From the NCBI GenBank assembly GCA_016783505.1, contig JADHWK010000051.1, positions 1 through 15,086 on the forward strand: DNA of 15,086 bases, given 5' to 3'. The notes below the pieces were generated by a model that worked only from the letters and a program-made list of their open reading frames with translations, had not been told where the DNA came from and made no database searches. Positions 7,307-14,834 of the stretch are shown in pieces (within the stretch, counting starts at the first letter, position 1; each line of letters begins with the position of its first letter). Made by a program: the position numbers and the translations under genes. This stretch comes from Candidatus Zhuqueibacterota bacterium. GTDB lineage: Bacteria; BS750m-G25.

Positions 7307-7335
7307 TTGCTTTTAATCTTAAAATTGCGTAAATT
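7307..7335 (+). promoter_or_regulatory. Promoter in cassette copy 2
   Basis: TTGCTT (7307-7312), 17-bp spacer, TAAATT (7330-7335), the same arrangement as in the other two copies. It sits directly after the terminator and about 70 bp before the radical SAM start, so it most likely drives that gene. Confidence 0.6.
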
Positions 7336-7406
7336 TATTCATAAATCAGTATTCAAAAAGGAGGATAACAGACCGATATGGTGTGGGAGGGGAGAGATAT
7401 GTCTAT

Positions 7407-8597
7407 ATGGAGGCCGGTCACGTGGGACAGATAATAGGGGGAAATATAGAAAGATTTCTTAAAGAAAAGACTTCCCGCCGAACATTTTTAAGAAGTGGTT
7501 GTTTATTTTTAACCTATTTGGGAATTTATCCTGGTTTATTTGACTTATTGACCAAAAAGGTATGGGCACAAGATGGTACACCCCCTTTACGAGAGGCAAT
7601 GTTTTATAAAAGGCTTGCCAATAATGTAGTTCAGTGCGGGGTCTGCTTCCGTGGCTGTAAATTGAAAGAGGGGTGGAGAAGTTTCTGCCGCAATAAAGAG
7701 AACATTGGCGGCCGATTCTATAATCTGGTCTACGGGAGGCCCTCAGCAGTACATGTTGACCCTATTGAAAAAGAGCCATCCCTCCATATGCTTCCCGGAA
7801 CAGAGATCCTTTGCTTTGGGACTGCGGGCTGCAATTTTCGCTGTAAATTCTGTCATAATTGGCACCTCTCCCAGAGATCAATTGAGGAGATGGAATATAC
7901 CTATGATCTTTTGCCAGAGGATGCGGTGAAAATAGCCCTAGAGAAGGGTATTCCCACCCTCTCTTTTACCTATAATGAGCCAACCAGTTTTTATGAATAT
8001 GTTTACGATATTGCCAGGATTGCCAAAGAGAGAGGCTTAAGGATTCTCTGGCACTCTAACGGCGGAATGAGGCCCGAACCCTTAAAAGAACTCCTCAAAT
8101 ATACCGATGCGGTAACTATTGATCTAAAGGGCTTTACTGAAGAATTCTACCAGAACATCTCCTCTGCAAAACTTGAACCGGTACTGAGGACATTGAGGAT
8201 TATCAGAGAGGAAGGCAGGTGGCTTGAGATCGTAAATTTACACATCCCCACCCTAAATGATAATCCTCAGGATGTGAAAAAGATGTGCCTTTGGATTAAA
8301 GAGAATCTGGGAGAATATACCCCCCTACATTTTTCCCGCTTTTTCCCCGCCTACAAGCTCACCAACCTTTCGCCAACGCCGATAGAAAAACTGGAAGAAG
8401 CCTATAAGATTGCCAAAGGGGTGGGCTTAGAATATGTAACCATTGGTAATGTCCCCGGCCATAAATATAACTCCACCTTCTGCCCCAATTGCGGGGAGAG
8501 GCTAATTCACCGTATCCATTTTACGGTTTTGAGTAATAACCTAACCGAGGGGAACTGTAAGTTTTGCGGCCACAAAATCCCCGGGATCTGGAAATAG
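7407..8597 (+). CDS. amrS: AmmeMemoRadiSam-type radical SAM protein with twin-arginine signal
   Basis: 396 residues from ATG 7407, preceded by GGAGGGGAGAG; an in-frame GTG at 7383 would add eight residues. The [4Fe-4S]/SAM motif is Cys142-x3-Cys146-x2-Cys149 (GCNFRCKFCH). Before it lies a conserved Cys cluster (77, 80, 84, 94) and the YGRPSAVHVDPIEKEPSLHMLPG stretch, matching the AmmeMemoRadiSam subfamily of pyruvate-formate-lyase-activase-like enzymes. The C-terminus has two CxxC pairs (359/362 and 384/387) and ends PGIWK, also typical. The family usually occurs with AmmeMemoRadiSam A and B (a Memo-like protein), which are not in the window; the reaction is unknown. Odd feature: residues 23-29 read SRRTFLR followed by a hydrophobic stretch and VWAQ, a Tat export signal. 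The next gene follows after 200 bp of palindromes. Confidence 0.85.
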   Translation: MEAGHVGQIIGGNIERFLKEKTSRRTFLRSGCLFLTYLGIYPGLFDLLTKKVWAQDGTPPLREAMFYKRLANNVVQCGVCFRGCKLKEGWRSFCRNKENIGGRFYNLVYGRPSAVHVDPIEKEPSLHMLPGTEILCFGTAGCNFRCKFCHNWHLSQRSIEEMEYTYDLLPEDAVKIALEKGIPTLSFTYNEPTSFYEYVYDIARIAKERGLRILWHSNGGMRPEPLKELLKYTDAVTIDLKGFTEEFYQNISSAKLEPVLRTLRIIREEGRWLEIVNLHIPTLNDNPQDVKKMCLWIKENLGEYTPLHFSRFFPAYKLTNLSPTPIEKLEEAYKIAKGVGLEYVTIGNVPGHKYNSTFCPNCGERLIHRIHFTVLSNNLTEGNCKFCGHKIPGIWK

Positions 8598-8640
8598 ATG
8601 AGAAGAGGTGCATTACGCGTTTGCTAGTCCTGTCTGAGTA

Positions 8641-8735
8641 TTCCCCCTCCCCTAACCCCTCTCACTAGGGGAGGGGAAAAAGAGCCAGAGCATGTTTTGG
8701 TTCCTCCCCCTTGATGGGGGAGGTTAGGTGGGGGT
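8641..8735. repeat. Two adjacent C/G-tract palindromes
   Basis: CCCCTCCCCT (8644-8653) pairs with AGGGGAGGGG (8667-8676), and CCTCCCCC (8703-8710) with GGGGGAGG (8716-8723). The layout resembles REP-like palindromes dispersed between genes in many bacteria. No T-run follows either arm, so they are probably not intrinsic terminators. They lie between the radical SAM and spermidine-synthase-like genes, and no promoter is evident in this gap. Confidence 0.6.
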
Positions 8736-8797
8736 GAAAGCCTCGCCAAGAGTAGCTGCAATGACAATTAACAAATAGGTAATGCTCCCGATGAGAG

Positions 8798-11104
8798 ATG
8801 AGAATGAGAAGACGCCTTATCTTTGCCATACTGGTAATGGGTTTTAGTGGTATTGTTGTCCAGATCCTACTTCTGAGAGAGTTTTTAGTAGTCTTCTCCG
8901 GCAATGAACTGGCGATCGGGATTATTCTGGCCAATTGGCTTATCCTGGAGGCCTTTGGCTCCCTCTATGTGGGGAAAAGGGTCGAGCACATCAAAGAGAG
9001 GATTGAGGCATTCGTTGGTCTTCAACTCTTTTTTTCCCTATGTTTACCCCTGGCGGTTTATTCAACCCGGATATTAAAGGATTTTATAGGAGTTATCCCA
9101 GGGGAAGGCCTGGGGCTGATTCCCATTCTATATTCATCTTTCCTCATTTTTGCTCCCCTGAGTATCGCCCATGGGGCATTATTTACCTTCTGCTGTAAGC
9201 TATATTCCCTCCACTTCGTCTCAGAAGGTAAGGCCATTGGTAAGGTCTATGTTCATGAGACGCTGGGCACCATTTTCGGAGCGTTTGCTTTTACCTATTT
9301 GTTTGTCCCTTACCTTCATTCCATCCAGATAGCCCTGGGGGTAGCGCTTTTGAACAGCCTCTTGTGCCTCCTTCTTCTGGGATCTTCTCTCCGTAAATCT
9401 TTAGCAGGCAGGGCTCTGGCAGGTGGGTCGGCAGTATTCTTAGTCCTGTGTGCCTATTTAATCATTGGTCCAAAGGCAGATGAGATTCATCATCTCTCCA
9501 TAAGCCAGCAGTGGAGGGGACAGGAGGTAGTCCACTATCAGAATTCTATCTACGGAAATATCACCGTCACCCAAAGGGATGAACAATACTCCTTTTTCTC
9601 TGGTGGGATTCCCATCATTACCACCCCGGTTCCAGATATAACCTTTGTGGAGGAGTTTGTCCATCTACCTTTGCTTTTTCATCCTGAGCCCAAAAAGGTG
9701 CTTGTTATTGGTGGTGGGGTAGGGGGGGTGATCCATGAGCTCTTAAAACACCCCATAGAAAGGGTTGACTATACTGAACTCGATCCCTTAATATTAAAGG
9801 TTGTTCAGGAGTTTCCTACCCCCTTGACTGAAGCTGAGCTCGCCGATCCTCGAGTAAATATCGAATATCTGGATGGCCGATTCTTTATCAAGAAAACTCC
9901 TCACAAGTACGACCTGGTTCTGGTCGGCATTTCTAACCCCTCAACCTTACAGATAAACAGGCTCTTTTCTAAAGAATTCTTCTCTTTGGTTAAGGAAAGG
10001 CTTGAGAAAGGGGGTATACTGGTTATGGTTTTAGCTGGTTCCCTAACCTACTTAAGCGAGGAATTGGGGGATCTCAACGCCTGTATCCTTAATACCCTTA
10101 AGGGGGTTTATCCTTATGTTCGGGTTATCCCCGGGGACTTCAACCTGTTTTTGGCCTCGATTTCAAGTGAGGTCTCTTTAATTAACCATACCTTACTCAG
10201 TCAGAGGCTAAATGAACGTGAACTTGAGGTAAGCCTTTTGACCCCATCCCATATCAAGTATAAATTAGATTCCAGACGGGTAGATTGGTTCTTTACCTCG
10301 CTAAAAGGTGCTACCGAGAAGATCAATCAGGATTTCTCCCCACTGGGGATGTTCTATAGTCTTGCATATTGGAATTCTCTCTTTTCTCCCCGTATGAAGT
10401 GGCTGTTTAGATGGTTTGAACAGGTAAATTTAAGGCTATTGATTATCCCTCTTTCTATATTTACCCTCATCTTTTTGATCATCTATTTTAAGGGCCGAAC
10501 AATATTTACAAAGCTAAGTATCCCTTTTGCCATTATGGCTTCCGGTTTTGCCGGGATGATATTTGACTTAGCACTAATCTATACCTTTCAGGCACTTTAC
10601 GGATATGTCTTTCACCAGATAGGACTTTTAGTGGCCGCCTTTATGGTGGGGATAGCAGTGGGTAGTTTGGCTATGACCTCTCTTTTGAAAAGGGTTAAGA
10701 GGGATTTTGCTTCATTTATCGGGTTAGAACTGGCCATGATTCTCTTTTCCGGGGCCCTTCCGGCGATATTTCTTCTCTTTTCCCCTTACTTAGACCGTCC
10801 GGCGGTATTTTCTCTTTTCCGGGTAATCTTTCTTGTGCTCTCCTTTTTTTCCGGTCTTCTCATTGGTACCCAGTTTCCCTTAGCCAATAAGATATATCTA
10901 AAGCGCTCTCCCGATCTGAGTGGTACTGCCGGTCTACTTTACGGAGCCGATCTTGCCGGCGGATGGATAGGTGGTCTGCTTGGGGGGGTGGTGCTTTTAC
11001 CGGTTTTGGGACTGGTTCAAACCTGCATAGCAGTAGTCCTTCTTAAAATGACCAGTCTCCTCATACTTCTTGTCTCAGCTCTCCTGAATAAGGAATTGGG
11101 ATAA
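8798..11104 (+). CDS. Membrane-embedded spermidine-synthase-like protein
   Basis: 768 residues built as N-terminal membrane bundle (about 7-225), soluble methyltransferase-fold domain (about 240-450) and C-terminal membrane bundle (about 545-765). This matches the 'fused transporter-like/spermidine synthase' family. The soluble part has VLVIGGGVGG (301-310), then YTELDP (325-330), which in spermidine synthases bind decarboxylated SAM. Two usual acidic positions are changed: the glycine-rich loop reads GGGVGG instead of GGGDGG, and the catalytic DxxDP site reads GISNP (377-381), followed by STLQINRLF. True aminopropyl transfer is therefore doubtful; binding or modifying another nucleoside or membrane substrate is an inference. 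ATG 8798 and ATG 8804 are both possible starts; the ribosome-binding sequence is weak. A tandem relation with the radical SAM gene is likely but co-transcription is not proven. Confidence 0.82.
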   Translation: MRMRRRLIFAILVMGFSGIVVQILLLREFLVVFSGNELAIGIILANWLILEAFGSLYVGKRVEHIKERIEAFVGLQLFFSLCLPLAVYSTRILKDFIGVIPGEGLGLIPILYSSFLIFAPLSIAHGALFTFCCKLYSLHFVSEGKAIGKVYVHETLGTIFGAFAFTYLFVPYLHSIQIALGVALLNSLLCLLLLGSSLRKSLAGRALAGGSAVFLVLCAYLIIGPKADEIHHLSISQQWRGQEVVHYQNSIYGNITVTQRDEQYSFFSGGIPIITTPVPDITFVEEFVHLPLLFHPEPKKVLVIGGGVGGVIHELLKHPIERVDYTELDPLILKVVQEFPTPLTEAELADPRVNIEYLDGRFFIKKTPHKYDLVLVGISNPSTLQINRLFSKEFFSLVKERLEKGGILVMVLAGSLTYLSEELGDLNACILNTLKGVYPYVRVIPGDFNLFLASISSEVSLINHTLLSQRLNERELEVSLLTPSHIKYKLDSRRVDWFFTSLKGATEKINQDFSPLGMFYSLAYWNSLFSPRMKWLFRWFEQVNLRLLIIPLSIFTLIFLIIYFKGRTIFTKLSIPFAIMASGFAGMIFDLALIYTFQALYGYVFHQIGLLVAAFMVGIAVGSLAMTSLLKRVKRDFASFIGLELAMILFSGALPAIFLLFSPYLDRPAVFSLFRVIFLVLSFFSGLLIGTQFPLANKIYLKRSPDLSGTAGLLYGADLAGGWIGGLLGGVVLLPVLGLVQTCIAVVLLKMTSLLILLVSALLNKELG

Positions 11105-11398
11105 GCCGGTGAGATTTTTATAGAGAGTCCCCCTTATATAATTTCATTTGTAACCCCCCCCTAAATCTACCCAAGCCCCCCTTTTTTAAAGGGGGGAGTT
11201 AAGGGGGGATAATAGTTAGCCATCAAGTTGGGAAAAGAAGATGTCTCGAATGAGGTTTGCTTTCCTCTGGTGGTAGAAGATGAGGGTGAGGAAAGTATTT
11301 TCAGGTGAAATAAAAACAAAGAGCACCTAACCCCAGCGATTATCTGTTAATATGTAGCCGTACCCCGAAGGCTCGGGGTGCGGTATAATGTATAAAAA

Positions 11399-11438
11399 AC
11401 CTCCCGGGGCTGGAGACCTTCGGGGGGTTATTTTTTTA
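11399..11438 (+). terminator. Rho-independent terminator in cassette copy 3
   Basis: The stem ACCTCCCG / CGGGGGGT is identical to that at 2862-2891 and is followed by TTATTTTTTT, with an A-run before the stem. It would end the spermidine-synthase-like transcript and shield the promoter that follows. Confidence 0.8.
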
Positions 11439-11446
11439 AAAACGGA

Positions 11447-11475
11447 TTGCTTTTAATCTTAAAATTACGTAAATT
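11447..11475 (+). promoter_or_regulatory. Promoter in cassette copy 3
   Basis: TTGCTT (11447-11452), 17-bp spacer, TAAATT (11470-11475). It lies 25 bp upstream of the LolA-like start. The ribosome-binding site GAGGGAGG (11489-11496) follows at the right distance from ATG 11501. Confidence 0.6.
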
Positions 11476-11500
11476 CATCCGTAAATCAGAGGGAGGAACG

Positions 11501-12256
11501 ATGAAAATAATCTCAATCTATTTCGGACTACTGTTTTTGCTGACGGGAACCATCCTGGCTCAGGAGCTCACCGGACCGGAGATAATAGATAAGGTCAGGG
11601 AACTCATGAATCAGGAGAATGTAAAGGGAATGATGACTCAGACCATCGAGACCACCTCGGGCCAGTTGCGTACCTTCGAGTATGAATACTTCGCCGCCAA
11701 CAAGGGGGAAAAGACACTGATGCGTTACACCAAGCCCAGAAGGGTTAAAGGCCTGGCCTTTCTTATAACCAACTACGCCGATGACATCTGGATTTATTTC
11801 CCACGAACCGGTAGGGTTTTGAAAAAGGCTTCACATTTCAAGAAACAAAAAGTTCAGGGAAGTGATTTCACCTATGAGGACATGGGCTCCGGGGAGGCCT
11901 GGATTGAAGAATATGAGTCCCGGAGACTAATGGATGAAAAAGCCGAGGGCTTTGATTGCTTCAAGGTAGAAATGGTGGCCATGCCGGAAGAAAATCCCAC
12001 CTATTCAAAAATGGTGATATGGGTGCGTAAGAGCGATTTCTCCACGGTGAGGATAGCTTACTATAACGATAAAGGGGTTCATGAGAAAACCCTTTATCTG
12101 CGGGATATTCAGGACGTGGATGGGATTCCTACGGCCATGACCATGGTAATGGAGAACCATCTGAACAACACCCGGACAGAGATGAAGACCATCTCTGTCA
12201 CCTATAATACTACCTACCCCAAGAACTTTTTTAGTGAAAGGGAGCTGAAGAGATGA
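11501..12256 (+). CDS. LolA-like outer-membrane lipoprotein-sorting protein
   Basis: 251 residues. ATG 11501 is chosen because GAGGGAGG precedes it and a clean signal peptide follows (hydrophobic core, cleavage after LA at residue 20). An in-frame TTG at 11447 lies in the promoter and is rejected. The mature protein matches the COG2834 type of periplasmic LolA/LolB-like half-barrel: repeated beta-strands, the signature QGSDFTYEDM (119-128), and a C-terminal strand reading TYPKNFFSERELK. Such proteins bind lipids or lipid-modified cargo and often accompany MMPL/RND exporters, as at the end of this window. Transcription probably starts at the cassette promoter just upstream. No terminator with a T-run on this strand follows directly. 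Confidence 0.82.
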   Translation: MKIISIYFGLLFLLTGTILAQELTGPEIIDKVRELMNQENVKGMMTQTIETTSGQLRTFEYEYFAANKGEKTLMRYTKPRRVKGLAFLITNYADDIWIYFPRTGRVLKKASHFKKQKVQGSDFTYEDMGSGEAWIEEYESRRLMDEKAEGFDCFKVEMVAMPEENPTYSKMVIWVRKSDFSTVRIAYYNDKGVHEKTLYLRDIQDVDGIPTAMTMVMENHLNNTRTEMKTISVTYNTTYPKNFFSERELKR

Positions 12257-12265
12257 TGGAATGAC

Positions 12266-12305
12266 GGATAATTGGATAGATGGATAAATGGATAGATGGA
12301 TAATT
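12266..12305. repeat. Five tandem octamers, GGATARAT-type
   Basis: Units: GGATAATT, GGATAGAT, GGATAAAT, GGATAGAT, GGATAATT. They are contiguous and start 10 bp after the LolA-like stop. The order of variants is symmetrical. It is a short microsatellite prone to slippage; no function is evident. Confidence 0.85.
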
Positions 12306-12375
12306 GAGTGAATAGGTCCCAGATTTGTACTCAGTAAATGATCCAGCACCGTCAGTCAGGTGCTCAACTAATGGG

Positions 12376-12408
12376 AAAAACCGACCCGCCTTAGGCGGGT
12401 GAATCGGT
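12376..12408 (-). terminator. Leftward terminator-like hairpin
   Basis: On the minus strand, ACCG...ACCCGCC-taa-GGCGGGT-CGGT is followed by TTTT (12380-12376). On the plus strand no T-run follows the stem. No minus-strand gene exists in the window, so this is either a transposed hairpin or protection against antisense transcription. Confidence 0.45.
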
Positions 12409-12697
12409 TAGTTCCATTGTTGGGGTGTTCGTTGATACCGAATGGAGTCGGGACTATTATGCCAAATCAGTAAAAATAACCCCCAGTTTCAAAGGGAGGT
12501 CAAACAAAATCCAAAATATTATCTTTAACCGTTTTAACGGTTTATTATTAGGGTGTTGTATCACTTCGGTAAGGTGCCCGACTGATTTTTGACCTTTTTT
12601 CAATGAAGCCATAAATTAATGAATAAATGGATGTTGAGTGGACGGGTCTCAGGTTTATAATTAAAATTGATTGGGAATAAAAGCGGAAGGACAAGCG

Positions 12698-13846
12698 ATG
12701 AAAAGAAAAAACCTATTCAAATTTGTCTTATGTCTTATTTTCTTGTTTCCATATTCCTTAACCGCTCAGCCAGAACTTTTTGGCTATTTTGAGAGCGAGA
12801 TGGATGGGATAAAGGTCTCGGGGCAAAATTATAGCTTTGGCTACAACAAGGTTCGGCTGGACCTTAAGGCATATCCCAGTGAGAATCTTACTGCCGGTGC
12901 TAACCTGAATTACCACATTTACCATGGCAAAACGGTCTGGAATCTTTTTGATTTCCTGCCGGAAAGGGTCTGGCCTGACTCCATTAATGAATATCCCTTC
13001 CCCATCAGGGATACCTTGTATCTGGACAACGCCTTTATGAAAATGCGCTTCCGGGCTTTCGACCTGACCATTGGGAAGCAACAAATATCCCTGGGAACGG
13101 GATACGCCTGGAACCCGGTTGACATCTTTAATATGAAGGAGCTTCTGGACCCGACCTACGAGCAGACCGGAGTAACGGCCTTGCGGTTGGAGGTCCCCTT
13201 GAGCGTCCGTGGTGGGCTGGACCTCATCGTTTCCCACGGAGAGGATTGGGAGTCCTCGACGAAAATGATCCGCACAAAGTGGGGTTTGGGAACCTTCGAC
13301 TTCACCGCCCTCTACGGGGAATTACGCTGGGAGTTAGTAGGATTTGATAGTTTAGTGCTGAATCGGCGGATGATTAGCGGCTCCTTGGTGGGGGAGGTGG
13401 CGGGGATCGGTGTGTGGTTTGAAGGGGGTCATAATTTCCTCAATGATGATGAGGACTTTGATGAGTTTTTAGTCGGCCTGGACCATACCTTTGACTTTCA
13501 GACCTATTTTCTCTGTGAATACTACCACAATGGTTTTGGCCCAAGTAAAAAGGAAAGTCTCACCATTGATAATTATCTCTACCTTCTTGGGGGAAGTACC
13601 CACAGCCTGATGCAGGATTACCTTTTTAGTTACGTGAATCAACCCGTCACCGACCTGATGGATTTTGGTATCTTTGGCATTTGTAATCTGAACGACGGGA
13701 GTTTTGTTTTGAACCCCCAGATAACCTACAATATCTTTGAGAATACCGATCTCAGCCTGGTGCTCAGTTATTTTCACGGGGAGGATGATTCAGAATTTGG
13801 CCTGCAGGATTTTGGGGGACGGATCAGAATCAGGGCATATTTTTAA
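12698..13846 (+). CDS. Outer-membrane beta-barrel protein
   Basis: 382 residues; ATG 12698 is preceded by GGAAGG seven bases upstream. The signal peptide is MKRKNLFKFVLCLIFLFPYS with cleavage after LTA (residue 23). The mature part consists of alternating polar/hydrophobic strands (for example RLDLKAYP, LTAGANLNYHIYH, FDLTIGKQQISLGTGYAW) and ends in RIRIRAYF. A terminal aromatic Phe is the usual recognition signal for the BAM assembly machine. The GKQQISLGTGYAWNPVD stretch resembles porin-like and alginate-export-like barrels in which a conserved extracellular loop follows 'G(K/R)Q'. Placed between a LolA-like protein and an RND exporter, it may form the outer-membrane step of the same pathway. 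The precise family is not identified. Confidence 0.75.
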   Translation: MKRKNLFKFVLCLIFLFPYSLTAQPELFGYFESEMDGIKVSGQNYSFGYNKVRLDLKAYPSENLTAGANLNYHIYHGKTVWNLFDFLPERVWPDSINEYPFPIRDTLYLDNAFMKMRFRAFDLTIGKQQISLGTGYAWNPVDIFNMKELLDPTYEQTGVTALRLEVPLSVRGGLDLIVSHGEDWESSTKMIRTKWGLGTFDFTALYGELRWELVGFDSLVLNRRMISGSLVGEVAGIGVWFEGGHNFLNDDEDFDEFLVGLDHTFDFQTYFLCEYYHNGFGPSKKESLTIDNYLYLLGGSTHSLMQDYLFSYVNQPVTDLMDFGIFGICNLNDGSFVLNPQITYNIFENTDLSLVLSYFHGEDDSEFGLQDFGGRIRIRAYF

Positions 13847-13897
13847 GGGTACAGTTCACCAGTAAATTTAATTTCTGAATCTTTTGGCCTTTCTCAA

Positions 13898-13945
13898 AAC
13901 CCCCCTTTACTCCCCCCTTTAATAAAGGGGGGCTAGGGGGGGGTT
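13898..13945. repeat. G/C-tract palindrome
   Basis: CCCCCCTTTA (13912-13921) faces TAAAGGGGGG (13923-13932), and outer AACCCCCC (from 13898) can pair with the GGGGGGTT tract near 13937-13944. It is related in type to the palindromes at 6989-7009 and 11176-11196. It lies 50 bp after the beta-barrel stop and may stabilise or end its mRNA; the T-run is missing. Confidence 0.6.
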
Positions 13946-13974
13946 AGGGTAAAACGACATAGAGTTAAATTTTT

Positions 13975-13992
13975 GGTCAGGCGCCCGACTGA
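13975..13992. repeat. Short dispersed palindrome GGTCAGGCGCCCGACTGA
   Basis: This 18-mer is the reverse complement, with one mismatch, of the segment at 3071-3088. A shortened relative occurs at 12573-12585 and rearranged pieces at 14629-14660. It is a near-perfect palindrome around GGCGCC, so it is probably a small REP-like unit. Confidence 0.6.
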
Positions 13993-14063
13993 AAAGATTA
14001 TTATATTCGTTTTTCTTTATGCCTTGTTGAGTCGGTGACATAATTGTTATTTAAAAGGAAATA

Positions 14064-14578
14064 ATGGGACAGACCATCTTGATTCTAGGGGGTTACGGTA
14101 ACACGGGACGGCTCCTTGCCAGGCTTCTTCTACTGGAAACCGACGTTAATTTGTATATTGCCGGAAGGAATAGGGAGAAAGCTCTGACCACCGCAGAACA
14201 GTTAAACAAAGAGTATCACACCAACCGAGTTCGGGGGATCTACGCAGATGCATCCAAGGTGAATACTCTAAAGAAAGCTTTTGAAAAGGTGGATTTCGTT
14301 CTTATTACATAGTGATGAAACTGGAAGCTGATGGGAAAAAAGATGGTAAACAGAAAGAAATGACGGTTCAACTTTACCATGAAGATGGTTATTGGTTCAC
14401 GGCAATACCGGTAGTGGCATGTTTGCTGCAGTATCTGGACGGCTCCATCCGCAAGCCAGGGCTCTGGCGTATGGGACAAATATGCGATCCGCAGAGATTG
14501 TTCCGTGATATGGAAAGACTTGGAATCAGGATTAAGATAAAAATTGAAGGGACGACCAATCACACCTTTCTCCAGTAA
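14064..14578 (+). pseudogene. Saccharopine-dehydrogenase-like protein, internally deleted
   Basis: Two pieces of one gene lie end to end. The first (14064-14312) starts after AAAAGGAA, has the Rossmann motif ILGGYGNTGR and reads through the first half of an NAD(P)-binding domain before a stop (FVLIT then TAG). The second (about 14312-14578, a different frame) reads LEADGKKDGK..., then FTAIPVVACLLQYLDGSI, KPGLW and DPQRLFRDMERLGI. That is characteristic of the C-terminal end of saccharopine-dehydrogenase-like NADP-binding family proteins. Together they give about 170 residues, whereas family members run to several hundred, so the central part is missing and the frames no longer join. The original role was probably NAD(P)-dependent, in lipid or amino-acid metabolism. 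The first piece could still be translated as an 82-residue fragment. Confidence 0.75.
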
Positions 14579-14706
14579 AATTTAGCCTCACCCCGAGCCT
14601 TCGGGGTTCGAATTCACCCGCAGGCATGACAGTCGGGCGTCAGTTAGGCACCTGACTAACCTGGCCGATGACCGAAATTCAAAATCCAAAATACAATAGA
14701 AACAAC

Positions 14707-14781
14707 CGGAGTTACCCGTTCATCCAGTCCTTACGGAATGGACGGATTTATTATAAACCCCGAATTTTCGGGGTAACTCCG
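14707..14781. repeat. 75-bp inverted repeat with 11-bp perfect arms
   Basis: Arms CGGAGTTACCC (14707-14717) and GGGTAACTCCG (14771-14781) are perfect. Inside is a second hairpin CCCCGAA-tt-TTCGGGG (about 14758-14773, overlapping the right arm) and an imperfect TCC...GGA stem around the TTAC at 14731-14734. It could switch between alternative folds or be a small mobile hairpin. Confidence 0.6.
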
Positions 14782-14834
14782 TATTATGTAAAAGTGAATA
14801 ACGTCTTGAACATTTGAATTTTATATTTGTTTCG

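Larger units (their letters stand above)
6972..7364 (+). repeat. Intergenic cassette, copy 2 (long)
   Basis: This copy shares its order and much of its sequence with 11159-11489. It opens with CCCTAAATC and a G/C-tract palindrome (6989-7009, arms CCCCCCTTT/AAAGGGGGG), then GGGGGATAATAGTTAG, a block around ATGTCTCGAATG (7070), GGTGAAATAA and CCCAGCGATTATC. A hairpin variable between copies follows (here AGGC-gtaaa-GCCT, 7225-7237), then terminator, promoter and AAATCAG. It continues to AAAAAGGAGG at 7364, as in copy 1. It fills the gap between the carboxypeptidase and radical SAM genes. Confidence 0.75.
11159..11489 (+). repeat. Intergenic cassette, copy 3 (long)
   Basis: Shows the same sequence of parts as 6972-7364: CCCTAAATC, a G/C palindrome with identical arms (11176-11196), GGGGGATAATAGTTAG, ATGTCTCGAATG (11241), GGTGAAATAA, CCCAGCGATTATC, variable hairpin, terminator, promoter and AAATCAG. 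The variable hairpin here is CCCCGA-aggc-TCGGGG (11363-11378) with outer CCG/CGG pairs. That is the simple form of the hairpin that is interrupted at 2975-3054. After AAATCAG the copy diverges and a different ribosome-binding site follows. Confidence 0.75.
12257..12697. other. Gene-free gap with repeats and hairpins
   Basis: No gene is supported here. The gap contains the octamer tandem repeat, a leftward terminator-like hairpin, and a palindrome AACCGTTTTAACGGTT (12527-12542). It also holds a GGTGCCCGACTGA repeat relative (12573-12585) and two related copies of a roughly 32-bp segment (12297-12329 and 12628-12659). Those copies differ mostly by A/G and C/T changes. The beta-barrel gene's ribosome-binding site GGAAGG lies at 12685-12690. 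Confidence 0.6.

Noticed and set aside
11447-11500. 18-codon N-terminal extension of the LolA-like protein
   Set aside because: It begins with the TTG of the promoter -35 box; a ribosome-binding site and a signal peptide support ATG 11501.
12399-12593. Open + strand frame of about 64 codons
   Set aside because: Only a GTG could start it, no ribosome-binding site is convincing, it includes palindromes, and the product resembles nothing I recognise.
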